Shown here: one piece after another, positions 44,594 through 52,600 of the stretch | Numbering within the stretch: the first letter of the stretch is position 1 | Layout of the letters: every line of letters begins with the position of its first letter | Position numbers and translations under genes: made by a program | From: Bradyrhizobium sp. Ce-3 | Lineage (GTDB): Bacteria; Pseudomonadota; Alphaproteobacteria; Rhizobiales; Xanthobacteraceae | Assembly (NCBI RefSeq): GCF_022835695.1 | Contig: NZ_BQUV01000004.1 | Coordinates: forward strand, 607,730 to 671,729 | Length of the DNA stretch: 64,000 bases | Direction of reading: 5' to 3' | Notes under the pieces: generated by a model | The model's input: the letters and a program-made list of their open reading frames with translations, nothing else | Database searches by the model: none | What the model was told of the DNA's origin: nothing

Positions 44594-45979
44594 ATGCGGC
44601 TTCTCATCGTTGGCACCCTGAAGGGCCAGCTCACGACCGCGACCAAGATCGCGATGGACAACGGCGCCTCGGTGACCCACGCCGAGGCCGCCGAACAGGC
44701 GATGAACGTGCTGCGCGGCGGCAAGGGCGCCGACCTCTTGCTGGTCGATGTCGGGCTCGACATCCGCGACCTCGTGATGCGGCTCGAGGCCGAGCACATC
44801 CACGTTCCGATCGTCGCCTGCGGCATTTCCAACGACGCCCGTGCCGCGGTCGCCGCGATCCATGCCGGCGCCAAGGAATACATCCCGCTGCCGCCCGACC
44901 CCGAGCTGATCGCAGCGGTGCTCGCCGCGGTCGCCAACGACGCCCGCGACCTGATCTGGCGCGACGAGGCGATGGGCCGGGTGATCAAGCTGGCGCAGCA
45001 GATCGCGGGCTCCGACGCCTCGGTGATGATCACCGGCGAGTCCGGCACCGGCAAGGAGGTGCTGGCGCGCTACGTCCATTCCCGCTCGGCCCGCGCCAAG
45101 CGGCCGTTCATCTCGATCAACTGCGCCGCGATCCCGGAGCACCTGCTGGAATCCGAGCTGTTCGGCCATGAGAAGGGCGCCTTCACCGGCGCGGTGGCCC
45201 GCCGCATCGGCAAGTTCGAGGAAGCCACCGGCGGCACGCTGCTGCTCGACGAAATCTCCGAGATGGACGTGCGGCTGCAATCCAAGCTGCTGCGCGCGAT
45301 CCAGGAGCGCGTGATCGACCGGGTCGGCGGCACCAAGCCGGTCCCGGTCGACATCCGCATCATCGCGACCTCGAACCGCAACCTGTCGGAGGCGGTGCGC
45401 GAGGGCTCGTTCCGCGAGGACCTGCTGTTCCGCCTCAACGTCGTCAATCTGAAGATCCCGCCGCTGCGCGACCGGCCGGCCGACATCCTCGAATTGTCGC
45501 TGCACTTCGCCAAGAAATATGCCGAGGCCAACGGCGTGCCGGTTCGCCCGATCTCGGCCGAAGCCCGCCGGGTGCTGTCGACCAACCGCTGGCAGGGCAA
45601 CGTCCGCGAGCTCGAGAACACCATCCACCGCTCGGTGCTGATGGCACAGGGCGACGAGATCGGCGCCGACGCGATCCTGACCCCCGACGGCGACCGTCTC
45701 GACCTCGCCAAGACCGCACCCGCCGTGGCGCACGCCACGCTGGCCGCCGAGCAGGTCACACGCGCGCTGGTCGGCCGCACCGTTGCCGACGTCGAGCGCG
45801 ACCTGATCCTGGAAACCCTGAAGCACTGCCTCGGCAACCGGACCCATGCCGCCAACATCCTCGGCATCTCGATCCGCACGCTGCGCAACAAGCTGAACGA
45901 ATATGCCGACGGCGGCATCCCGATCACCCCGGCCGGCAATGGCGCGCCCGATTATCAGCGCATGGCGAGCGCCGGCTGA
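44594..45979 (+). CDS. flbD: sigma-54-dependent activator FlbD
   Basis: A 461-residue transcription factor for middle and late flagellar genes. The AAA+ domain has Walker A GESGTGKEV, the sigma-54-contacting GAFTGA loop, Walker B GGTLLLDEISEM and an arginine-finger region REDLLFRLNVV. The C-terminal Fis-type helix-turn-helix is GNRTHAANILGISIRTLRNKL. The N-terminal receiver-like domain (MRLLIVGTLKG ... LLLVDVGLD) keeps an Asp but lacks the usual N-terminal acidic pair, so it is probably not a normal phospho-receiver. It is last in the fliF-fliG-fliH-fliN-flbD order known from Caulobacter. Confidence 0.92.
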   Translation: MRLLIVGTLKGQLTTATKIAMDNGASVTHAEAAEQAMNVLRGGKGADLLLVDVGLDIRDLVMRLEAEHIHVPIVACGISNDARAAVAAIHAGAKEYIPLPPDPELIAAVLAAVANDARDLIWRDEAMGRVIKLAQQIAGSDASVMITGESGTGKEVLARYVHSRSARAKRPFISINCAAIPEHLLESELFGHEKGAFTGAVARRIGKFEEATGGTLLLDEISEMDVRLQSKLLRAIQERVIDRVGGTKPVPVDIRIIATSNRNLSEAVREGSFREDLLFRLNVVNLKIPPLRDRPADILELSLHFAKKYAEANGVPVRPISAEARRVLSTNRWQGNVRELENTIHRSVLMAQGDEIGADAILTPDGDRLDLAKTAPAVAHATLAAEQVTRALVGRTVADVERDLILETLKHCLGNRTHAANILGISIRTLRNKLNEYADGGIPITPAGNGAPDYQRMASAG

Positions 45980-46021
45980 GACAGCGGAAGCGGCGGAGCA
46001 GGTCCAGCCGCTCGCCTCGGA

Positions 46022-46177
46022 TCAGGAATAGCTGGGCGCGTCGGGCTTGCGGAAGATCCGGATCGGGTCACCCGGCGTGATCTCCCGGCCGGTGAACGTC
46101 ACATAGGCATAGAGCGCGAGATAGGCGACGGCGATTGCGCCGACGAGATAGAACAGCCAGGTTCCTGCGCGCTTCAT
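46022..46177 (-). CDS. small single-pass membrane protein
   Basis: A ~51-residue protein starting MKRAGTWLFYLVGAIAVAYL, with one membrane helix to about residue 27 and a polar C-terminus (TGREITPGDPIRIFRKPDA). A GGAGAGGTG site lies about 9 bases before ATG 46177; ATG 46210 or 46198 would extend it by up to 11 residues. No family is recognised. It is convergent with flbD. Confidence 0.6.
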   Translation of the reverse strand: MKRAGTWLFYLVGAIAVAYLALYAYVTFTGREITPGDPIRIFRKPDAPSYS

Positions 46178-46346
46178 CCAGCCGTCACCTCTCCGAAACA
46201 TCCGCGCCATTTAATGCGCCGATCGGGAAAGCGCCACGGCCAACATGCCGCGCCGGCCTTGTCGCCGTTCCTCCCTTGAAACCCGAACGCGGTTGCCTTA
46301 CACAATCTCCTATTGCTTTAGCGTTCTTTGACAACTGGAGAGTGAT

Positions 46347-46730
46347 ATGGCCCTTTACGCGCAGACCAGCGGCACCCTGTCCACCAACTCGGCTTCCTTT
46401 ACCCCGATCAACGGCCTTTCGATAACGCTCCCCGAGGGCGTCGGCATAACCTCCATCGTCATCCTGAACGTCCCGTTCCCCTACGCCGAGGGCAACAATA
46501 CGCCTGGCGGGAGCTTCGGGATCACCGTCAATGGCGTGATGTCCGGGGTCGTCGCAGGCTTCACCTACAACGAGGGCACGCCTGCGAGCTTTGGCCGCGT
46601 CCCGACCACGCTGGTCGTTGGCGTTCCGCTCGGCAACGCGGCGCAGACTGTTCAGGCGGTCTGGTCCGGTGTCCGCGGCAGCACCGTGGTCATCGACACG
46701 CCCGCGACCTTGACCGCGATCATGAGCTAG
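46347..46730 (+). CDS. hypothetical beta-rich protein
   Basis: A 127-residue protein starting MALYAQTSGTLSTNSASFTP and ending VVIDTPATLTAIMS. It is rich in Thr, Ser, Gly and Val with alternating hydrophobic residues, suggesting a beta-sandwich, and has no Cys, signal peptide or membrane segment. CTGGAGAGTGAT precedes the ATG. The family is not recognised; phage-like or surface carbohydrate-binding folds have similar composition. Confidence 0.65.
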   Translation: MALYAQTSGTLSTNSASFTPINGLSITLPEGVGITSIVILNVPFPYAEGNNTPGGSFGITVNGVMSGVVAGFTYNEGTPASFGRVPTTLVVGVPLGNAAQTVQAVWSGVRGSTVVIDTPATLTAIMS

Positions 46731-46762
46731 CGCTTCAGAGCCGAGGCTCCAGCCTGTTGTTC

Positions 46763-46810
46763 TGACGCGTTTTCTTCACGCGAACCGCTATCCACTTCGC
46801 CGAAAGCGCT
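46763..46810 (+). repeat. dispersed repeat, copy A
   Basis: Contains GACGCGTTTTCTTCACGCGAA followed by CCACTTCGC, shared with copy B (49044-49133) and, reversed, with copy C (52495-52545). It ends at the base before the stop codon of the flavin reductase gene. Confidence 0.8.
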
Positions 46811-47401
46811 CTAACGCACGCCGCGGCCGTGGACGTGGCGCGACGGCAGGCTGACCTCGGCCAGCCTGGCGGCGTCTTCCTCGTGGTCGATCGCGACATA
46901 CTCGCCGTGCCAATACGCCAGCGCGGCGGTGCGTTGCGACGCGATCACGTCGAGCACGCGGCCGATGACGATCGCGTGCGAATGCCGCTCGATGATCTCC
47001 TCGACCTCGCAATCGACCGCCGCGAGCGCGCCGACCAGCAGCGGCACGCCTGACGCGCGCGTCGTCCATTCGGCGCCGGTGAACCGCTCGGCGCCCTTCA
47101 GGCCGCCCATGCCGGTGAAGCGCTCGGCGATCTCGCGCTGGTCCGCGTTCAGGATGTTGACGCCGAACACGCCGTGGCGCGCGATCAGCGGCCATGACGA
47201 GGCGGCGCGGTTGATGCTGACGATCAGCGACGGCGGCTCGACCGACAGCGACGATACCGAGGTCACCGTCATTCCCGAGATGTCTCTGCCCCTGCCGGCC
47301 GTGATGACGCTGACGCCGCCGGTAAGCTGACGCATCGCGCCACGGAGGTCAGCGGCCGACACCGCGGGCTCGATCGAAACGTTGCGGACGACGGAGTTCA
47401 T
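46811..47401 (-). CDS. flavin reductase (DIM6/NTAB family)
   Basis: A 196-residue FMN reductase. AMRQLTGGVSVITAGRGRDISGMTVTSVSSLSVEPPSLIVSIN gives the flavin-binding core, followed by FGVNILNADQREIAERF and the late HAIVIGRVLDV. It would supply reduced flavin to the SsuD monooxygenase. It is not of the classical SsuE flavodoxin-like family but plays a matching role. It begins 7 bases after ssuB and is last in the operon. Confidence 0.88.
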   Translation of the reverse strand: MNSVVRNVSIEPAVSAADLRGAMRQLTGGVSVITAGRGRDISGMTVTSVSSLSVEPPSLIVSINRAASSWPLIARHGVFGVNILNADQREIAERFTGMGGLKGAERFTGAEWTTRASGVPLLVGALAAVDCEVEEIIERHSHAIVIGRVLDVIASQRTAALAYWHGEYVAIDHEEDAARLAEVSLPSRHVHGRGVR

Positions 47402-47408
47402 GGCAACC

Positions 47409-48254
47409 TCACTGCGGGTCTTCGCTGCCTTCGAGCAGATGTTTCAGGATCTCGCCTTCCAGCGCGGCGAGTTCGGCTGAACCGCGCCGGCGAGGCCGCG
47501 GCAGGTCGATCGTGACGTCCTCGGCGATGCGGCCGTCCTCGATGACAAGCACGCGGTCGGCAAGCGCGACCGCCTCGGCAACGTCATGCGTCACCAGGAT
47601 CGCGGTAAAGCCCTGGTCGCGCCAGACCCGCTCCAGCAATTGCTGCATCGAGATCCGGGTCAGCGCGTCGAGCGCACCGAGCGGCTCGTCGAACGCCAGC
47701 ACGCGCGGCTGGCTGACCAGCGCGCGGGCCAGCGCCACGCGCTGCTTCTGGCCGCCCGAGAGCACCGACGGCCACTGGCCGCGCTTGTCGCCGAGGCCGA
47801 CCTCGACCAGCGCCCGCTCGGCGCGCGCCTGCGCGTCGGCGGACGAGCGCTCGCGCCCCAGACCGACCTCGACATTGGACAGCACCCGCGCCCACGGCAG
47901 CAGGCGGGGCTCCTGGAACATGACGCGGACGTCCTGCGCCCGCGGCTGTTCGCCGAAGGCGATGCTGCCCGCCGTCGGTGCGTCGAGGCCGGCGATCAGG
48001 CGCAGCAGCGTGCTCTTGCCGCAACCGCTGCGGCCGACAATCGCGACGAACTGTCCCGCGGGAATATGCAGGTCGATGCCGCGCAGCACCTCATTGTCGC
48101 CGAACGCCTTGCGCAGGCCGCGGATGGTCAGCGACAGGCCGCGGGCCGTACCTTCCGTCACGCGCCGCAAATGCCGCGACTTCGCGACGATGTCGGCGCG
48201 GTCGACCGGTTCGGCGTCGACGGGCCGGAAACGAAGTGCTTCTTGCATGCTCAT
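47409..48254 (-). CDS. ssuB: aliphatic sulfonate ABC transporter ATP-binding protein
   Basis: A 281-residue ATPase: Walker [10 protein letters not shown] (around 75-83), Q-loop [20 protein letters not shown], signature [16 protein letters not shown], Walker [14 protein letters not shown] and H-loop [15 protein letters not shown] is characteristic of SsuB/TauB-type proteins. A ~40-residue polar N-terminal extension precedes [11 protein letters not shown] 48254 is 2 bases from the ssuC stop; ATG 48248 is an alternative. Confidence 0.92.
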   Translation of the reverse strand: MSMQEALRFRPVDAEPVDRADIVAKSRHLRRVTEGTARGLSLTIRGLRKAFGDNEVLRGIDLHIPAGQFVAIVGRSGCGKSTLLRLIAGLDAPTAGSIAFGEQPRAQDVRVMFQEPRLLPWARVLSNVEVGLGRERSSADAQARAERALVEVGLGDKRGQWPSVLSGGQKQRVALARALVSQPRVLAFDEPLGALDALTRISMQQLLERVWRDQGFTAILVTHDVAEAVALADRVLVIEDGRIAEDVTIDLPRPRRRGSAELAALEGEILKHLLEGSEDPQ

Positions 48255-48256
48255 TC

Positions 48257-49165
48257 TCACTTCTTCTGGAATGCGGGGTGCCACGACAGGGTCAGCCGCT
48301 CCAGCCCCCGCGAGGCGCTGTCGGCGAGCTTGCCGAGCAAGGCGTAGATCAGGATCGACAGCACGACGACGTCGATCAGCATGAACTCGCGCGCCTGCAT
48401 CGCCATGTAGCCGAGGCCCGACGAGGCCGCGATGGTCTCGGCGACGATCAGGGTCAGCCACATGATGCCGAGCGCGAAGCGCAGGCCGACGAAGATCGAG
48501 GGCAGCGCGCCCGGGAAGATCACCCGGCGGAACAGCTCGCCGTCGGTCATGCCGTAGATGCGGCCCATCTCGATCAGCTGCGGATCGACGGTGCGGATGC
48601 CGTGCAGCGTGTTGAGATAGATCGGGAAGAACACGCCGAGCGCGACCAGGAACAATTTGGCCGACTCGTCGATGCCGAACCACAGGATGACCAGCGGGAT
48701 CAGCGCCAGATGCGGGATGTTGCGCACCATCTGCAAGGTGGTGTCGGTGAGCTTGGCCGACAGCTGCGACCACCCGTTGGCGAGGCCAAAGGCAAAGCCG
48801 ATGCCGCCGCCGATCAAAAAGCCGATCGAGGCCCGCCAGAAGCTGACCCAGATGTTGCGGACGAGTTCGCCCGAGAGCAGCAGCTTCCAGCCGGCGAGCG
48901 CGACATCGGTCGGCGCCGGCAACACGCGCGAGGGAACGAAGCCGGTGACGCATGCCAGCTGCCAGATCAAAACGATGGCAAGCGGCACGATCCAGGGAAT
49001 CAGGCCGTCGACCTTGGGTAACTTTGGCGCGCTGGAGCTATTTCCGTTCCGATCGGATCGGAACGGATCTCCAGATTTTTGCTTTGACGCGTTTTCTTCA
49101 CGCGAACCGGCATCCACTTCGCTAGAAAACGCTTTGCGGCGCGGGAGTGAATCGATCAAGCTCAT
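48257..49165 (-). CDS. ssuC: aliphatic sulfonate ABC transporter permease
   Basis: A 302-residue inner-membrane permease with six membrane segments. The EAA loop is [35 protein letters not shown], typical of SsuC/TauC. Residues ~11-41 (from [18 protein letters not shown] to NGNSS) are translated from a dispersed palindromic repeat; the conserved protein begins only at about residue 52 ([19 protein letters not shown]). The start overlaps the ssuD stop (ATGA). The extension lies on the cytoplasmic N-terminus and may be tolerated. Confidence 0.92.
   Translation of the reverse strand: MSLIDSLPRRKAFSSEVDAGSREENASKQKSGDPFRSDRNGNSSSAPKLPKVDGLIPWIVPLAIVLIWQLACVTGFVPSRVLPAPTDVALAGWKLLLSGELVRNIWVSFWRASIGFLIGGGIGFAFGLANGWSQLSAKLTDTTLQMVRNIPHLALIPLVILWFGIDESAKLFLVALGVFFPIYLNTLHGIRTVDPQLIEMGRIYGMTDGELFRRVIFPGALPSIFVGLRFALGIMWLTLIVAETIAASSGLGYMAMQAREFMLIDVVVLSILIYALLGKLADSASRGLERLTLSWHPAFQKK
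49044..49133 (+). repeat. dispersed repeat, copy B, inside ssuC
   Basis: The core GACGCGTTTTCTTCACGCGAA and CCACTTCGCTAGAAAACGC (49085-49133) are joined to a perfect palindrome, CCGTTCCGATC-G-GATCGGAACGG (49044-49066). All lie inside the ssuC reading frame and keep it open. Confidence 0.85.
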
Positions 49166-50334
49166 GATTGCGATGCCTGCTTCTGCGGACGGTAGTCATT
49201 GCCGACGGTCTCACCGAACGGCCCGGTGTTGACGCGGATCGGCGTCACGTTGCCGCCTTGCGTCAGCGACAACAGCGGGAACACCAGCTCGGCGAAGCGG
49301 TAGGCCTCCTCGAGATGCGGATAGCCCGACATGATGAAGCTATCGACGCCGATGTCCTGATACTCCTTGATCCGCGCGGCCACAGTCTGGGGATCGCCGA
49401 CCAGCGCGGTGCCGGCGCCGCCGCGCACCAGGCCGACGCCGGCCCACAGGTTCGGGCTGATCTCGAGCTGGTCGCGACGGCCGCCATGCAGCTCGGCCAT
49501 GCGCTGCTGGCCGACCGAGTCCATCCGCGCGAAGATCTTCTGCGCGGCGGCCACCGTGTCGTCGGTGACGTACTGGATCAGCTCGTCGGCTGCCTTCCAC
49601 GCCTCGGCATTGGTCTCGCGCACGATGACATGCAGGCGGATACCGAACGACAGCTTGCGGCCGCGCTGCGCGGCGACGGCCTTGACCTTGGCGATCTTCT
49701 CGGCGACCTGCGCCGGCGGCTCGCCCCAGGTCAGATATTTGTCGACGGTGTCGACCGCGACGTCGATGCCCGCATCCGACGAGCCGCCGAAATACAGCGG
49801 CGGCCGCGGCGATTGCACGGGATTGAACAGCAGGCGGCCGTCCTCGATCCGGATATGCTGGCCCTCGACATTGACGGTCTTGCCCGCGAGCAGATCGCTG
49901 TAGACGTTGAGGAACTCACGCGTCACCGCGTAGCGCTCATCGTGGTCGAGGAAGATGCCGTCACCCTTGTTCTCGATCGGATCGCCACCCGTGACGACGT
50001 TGATCAACAGACGGCCGTTCGACAGCCGGTCCAAGGTCGCGGTCATGCGCGCGGCCACGCTCGGCGATTGCAGGCCGGGCCTGACCGCCACCAGATAGCG
50101 CAGACGCTCGGTCCAGGGCGCGACGGCTGACGCCACCACCCAGGAGTCCTCGCAGCTGCGCCCGGTCGGCAGCAGCACGCCGTAATAGCCGAGCTGATCC
50201 GCGGCCTGCGCGATCTGGCGCAGATAGTTGAAGTTCACCTCGCGGCCGCCGATCGACGTGCCGAGATAGCGGCTGTCGCCGTGGGTCGGCAGGAACCAGA
50301 GGATATTGGCGTTGGCGTTGGTTGGGGTGCTCAC
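49162..50334 (-). CDS. ssuD: FMNH2-dependent alkanesulfonate monooxygenase
   Basis: A 390-residue luciferase-like enzyme that splits alkanesulfonates to an aldehyde and sulfite using reduced FMN. The start [28 protein letters not shown] with the conserved Cys, [18 protein letters not shown], and NVVTGGDP are SsuD hallmarks. GTG at 50334 overlaps the ssuA stop (GTGA), which favours it over ATG 50349. Length agrees with SsuD (about 381). Its stop overlaps ssuC. Confidence 0.93.
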   Translation of the reverse strand: MSTPTNANANILWFLPTHGDSRYLGTSIGGREVNFNYLRQIAQAADQLGYYGVLLPTGRSCEDSWVVASAVAPWTERLRYLVAVRPGLQSPSVAARMTATLDRLSNGRLLINVVTGGDPIENKGDGIFLDHDERYAVTREFLNVYSDLLAGKTVNVEGQHIRIEDGRLLFNPVQSPRPPLYFGGSSDAGIDVAVDTVDKYLTWGEPPAQVAEKIAKVKAVAAQRGRKLSFGIRLHVIVRETNAEAWKAADELIQYVTDDTVAAAQKIFARMDSVGQQRMAELHGGRRDQLEISPNLWAGVGLVRGGAGTALVGDPQTVAARIKEYQDIGVDSFIMSGYPHLEEAYRFAELVFPLLSLTQGGNVTPIRVNTGPFGETVGNDYRPQKQASQS

Positions 50335-51283
50335 GTGCCCGGTCTCCATGCGACGTCGGAAATCTTGATGTGTTTGGGGATCAGGCCGAGCGCGAAGAAC
50401 GTGTCGGCGACCTGTTGCTGATCGGCGATCACGCCATCGGTGACCGGCTTGATGCCATAGGACTGCCGCTTCAGCGCGACCTCCACCACCGGCACCGACA
50501 GGCCGATGGTCGGCGCCAGCTGTTCGGCAACGGCGTGGATATCGCCCCTGGCCCAGTCATCGACCTCGCCGAGCTGCGCCAGCACCAGCTCGACGATCTT
50601 CGGATCGGTCTGCAGGAACTGCTTCGAGGCGAAGTAGAACTGATAGTTGGCGACGATGCCGGTGCCGTCGGCAAGCGTGCGGGCGCGGTCGCCGCCTCCG
50701 CCGCGGCCTGGAACGGATCCCAGATCACCCAGGCGTCGACTGCGCCGCGCTCGAACGCCGCGCGCGCATCGGCGGGCGCGAGATAGGCCACCTCGACATC
50801 GGAATATTTGACGCCGGCTTTCTCCAGCGCCTTCACCAGCAGATAGTGGACGTTGGAGCCCTTGTTCAGCGCGACCTTCTTGCCTCTGAGATCAGCGACC
50901 GACTTGATCGGGCTGTCCTTCGGCACCAGGATCGCTTCGCCCTTCGGCGCCGGCGGCTCGTAGGCGACATACTGGATCGGCGCCCCTGCGGCCTGTGCGA
51001 AGATCGGCGGCGCCTCGCCGGTGTTGCCGAAATCGATCGCACCGACATTGAGCGCCTCGAGCAGCGGCGGCCCGGACGGAAACTCGGTCCACACCGCCTT
51101 GTAGCCGACCGATTTCAGCTTCTCCTCGAGCGAGCCCTTGCTCTTCAACAGCACCAGCTTGCCGTATTTCTGGTAGCCGATGCGGACGACCTTGTCCTGG
51201 CCGTAGGAGGCGCCGACGGTCGCGGCGACGATGCTCACCGACAGCACCGCGCGGGCAACCCAGCGTCGAAACAAACGCGTCAT
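50331..51283 (-). pseudogene. ssuA: aliphatic sulfonate-binding protein SsuA, frameshifted
   Basis: The first ~190 codons encode a signal peptide (VLSVSIVAATVGASYGQ) and a good SsuA start: RIGYQKYGKLVLLKSKGSLE, TEFPSGPPLLEALNVGAIDFG, LNKGSNVHYLLVKALEKAG and AVDAWVIWDPFQAAAEAAT. After that the frame becomes Arg/Ser-rich. The proper SsuA ending (RTLADG ... VANYQFYFASKQFL ... [23 protein letters not shown]) continues in the next frame. One G missing from ACCGGC, near 50686-50688, accounts for the shift. The overlap with ssuD at GTGA fits the restored frame. It is either a true loss or a sequencing error. Confidence 0.88.
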
Positions 51284-51332
51284 GGAAATGTCCCCTGCAT
51301 TGAATTGACCAAGAACTGACTGAGCCGTGCGA

Positions 51333-52283
51333 TCAGGTCTGGGTGTTGCGCCAGACGATGTCGCGGATCGCGATCTGCCTTGGAATCAGGCCCAGCTTGA
51401 AGAAGCGGTCGGCGACACCCTGCTGGGTCGCGATGATGTCGTCGGTGACGGGGCCGACCTTGAACGACGACCGGTCGGCGGCGATGGTCTGGATATCCAG
51501 CGCGATGCCGGTGACCGCGCTCAACGATTTGGCAACCTCGTCGCGGTGCGTCTCCGCCCAAGCCGCAGTGGATGCCGTGACGTCGATGATCTGTTGCAGG
51601 ATGCTTCCGTTGTTCTTCGCGAAGTCGCGATTGGCGATGTAGAACGAGTTGGTCTTGGTGATCTCGTGCGCGTTGACCAGCACGCGGCCGTTCTGCTTGG
51701 TCTCGCCGATCGCAAAGTAGGGATCCCAGATCGCCCAGGCATCGATGCTGCCATTGGCGAACGCAGGACCCGCGTCCGGCGGCGTCAGATAGACCGGCGT
51801 GATATCGGCATAGGTCAGCCCCGCCTTCTCCAGCGTCTGCACCGTAATGTTATGGGCGCTGGAGCCCTTGGTGAAACCGATGCGCTTGCCCTTGAGCTCG
51901 GCGATCGACTGGATCGGCGAGGTCTGCGGCACCAGGATGCCCTGCCCATTGGTGATCGGCTGCCCCGCGGCGTAGACGATCGCAGCACCTGCGGCCTGCG
52001 CGAACACCGGGGGTGAATCGCCGACCGCGCCATAGTCGATGCTACCGACGTTCATCGCCTCCATCATCGGCGGGCCGGAGGAAAACTCGACCCACCTCAC
52101 TTCGATACCCTGCGGCTTGAAATGATTTTCCAAGGTCGCCCGCTGCCGCGCGATGACCAGCACGCCGTTCTTCTGATAGCCGATACGAATTTCCTTCACG
52201 CCCGTCTGCGCCAGCGCGCGCTGCGACAGCGCAGCCGCCGCGGCAGTGCCGAGCGAAAGTCTAAGGAACTCACGACGCTTCAT
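51333..52283 (-). CDS. aliphatic sulfonate-binding protein (second SsuA)
   Basis: A 316-residue periplasmic binding protein with a Tat-like signal (MKRREFLRLSLGTAAAAALS). Body motifs match SsuA: RIGYQKNGVLVIARQRATLE, VEFSSGPPMMEAMNVGSIDYG, GFTKGSSAHNITVQTLEKAG, SIDAWAIWDPYFA and VGPVTDDIIATQQGVADRFF. AGGAGATTCTTGG precedes the ATG. It leads the ssu operon, 49 bases before the broken ssuA, and could replace it. Confidence 0.92.
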   Translation of the reverse strand: MKRREFLRLSLGTAAAAALSQRALAQTGVKEIRIGYQKNGVLVIARQRATLENHFKPQGIEVRWVEFSSGPPMMEAMNVGSIDYGAVGDSPPVFAQAAGAAIVYAAGQPITNGQGILVPQTSPIQSIAELKGKRIGFTKGSSAHNITVQTLEKAGLTYADITPVYLTPPDAGPAFANGSIDAWAIWDPYFAIGETKQNGRVLVNAHEITKTNSFYIANRDFAKNNGSILQQIIDVTASTAAWAETHRDEVAKSLSAVTGIALDIQTIAADRSSFKVGPVTDDIIATQQGVADRFFKLGLIPRQIAIRDIVWRNTQT

Positions 52284-52494
52284 TCCAAGAATCTCCTGAC
52301 GATCACGCGCGCACTCGCGCTGCACGATCACGTGTTGTCAGGATGATGGGGCGCGCGAATGAAGCTGTCGAGCACCGCACAAAAATAGCGATGCCCGCAC
52401 TTCGGTGCAGGCATCGCGCGTGCCGTTTCGTTCAAGGCGCAGGTCGCGCGTAGCGAATTATTTTCTTCACGCGATCGCGAGGTGGCTGCACAGG

Positions 52495-52545
52495 AGCGTT
52501 TTCGAGCGAAGTGGACACCGGTTCGCGTGAAGAAAACGCGTCAAA
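52495..52545 (-). repeat. dispersed repeat, copy C
   Basis: This is the reverse complement of copies A and B: AGCGTTTTCGAGCGAAGTGG ... GGTTCGCGTGAAGAAAACGCG. A second copy of its TTTTCTTCACGCGA end faces it at 52461-52474, so the pair can form a large hairpin with TCGCGTGAAGAAAA at 52523-52536. Confidence 0.8.
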
Positions 52546-52553
52546 CAAGAATC

Positions 52554-52592
52554 TGAAGCTTGGGCTCTGATTCAATCAGAGCCCAAGCTTCA
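52554..52592 (-). terminator. 18-bp perfect hairpin after the monooxygenase gene
   Basis: TGAAGCTTGGGCTCTGAT-TCA-ATCAGAGCCCAAGCTTCA, with a 3-base loop, ends 8 bases from the stop of the gene at 52601. It adjoins repeat copy C and may be part of the same mobile element. There is no long T tract. Confidence 0.65.
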
Positions 52593-52600
52593 GGAATTGA

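Larger units (their letters stand above)
52284..52600. other. interval with repeat copy C and a long hairpin
   Basis: This 317-base gap should hold the promoter of the ssu operon (reading leftward) and the end of the monooxygenase transcript. It contains repeat copy C and the 18-bp-stem hairpin. No CysB- or Cbl-type site could be named. Confidence 0.5.

Noticed and set aside
42901-45054. A 717-codon frame antisense to fliG, fliH, fliN and flbD
   Set aside because: It spans several well-supported overlapping genes and has no protein-like motif.
50471-50690. The Arg/Ser/Trp-rich end of the first SsuA frame taken as a novel C-terminus
   Set aside because: The next frame holds the normal SsuA ending, so this is out-of-frame translation after a one-base deletion.
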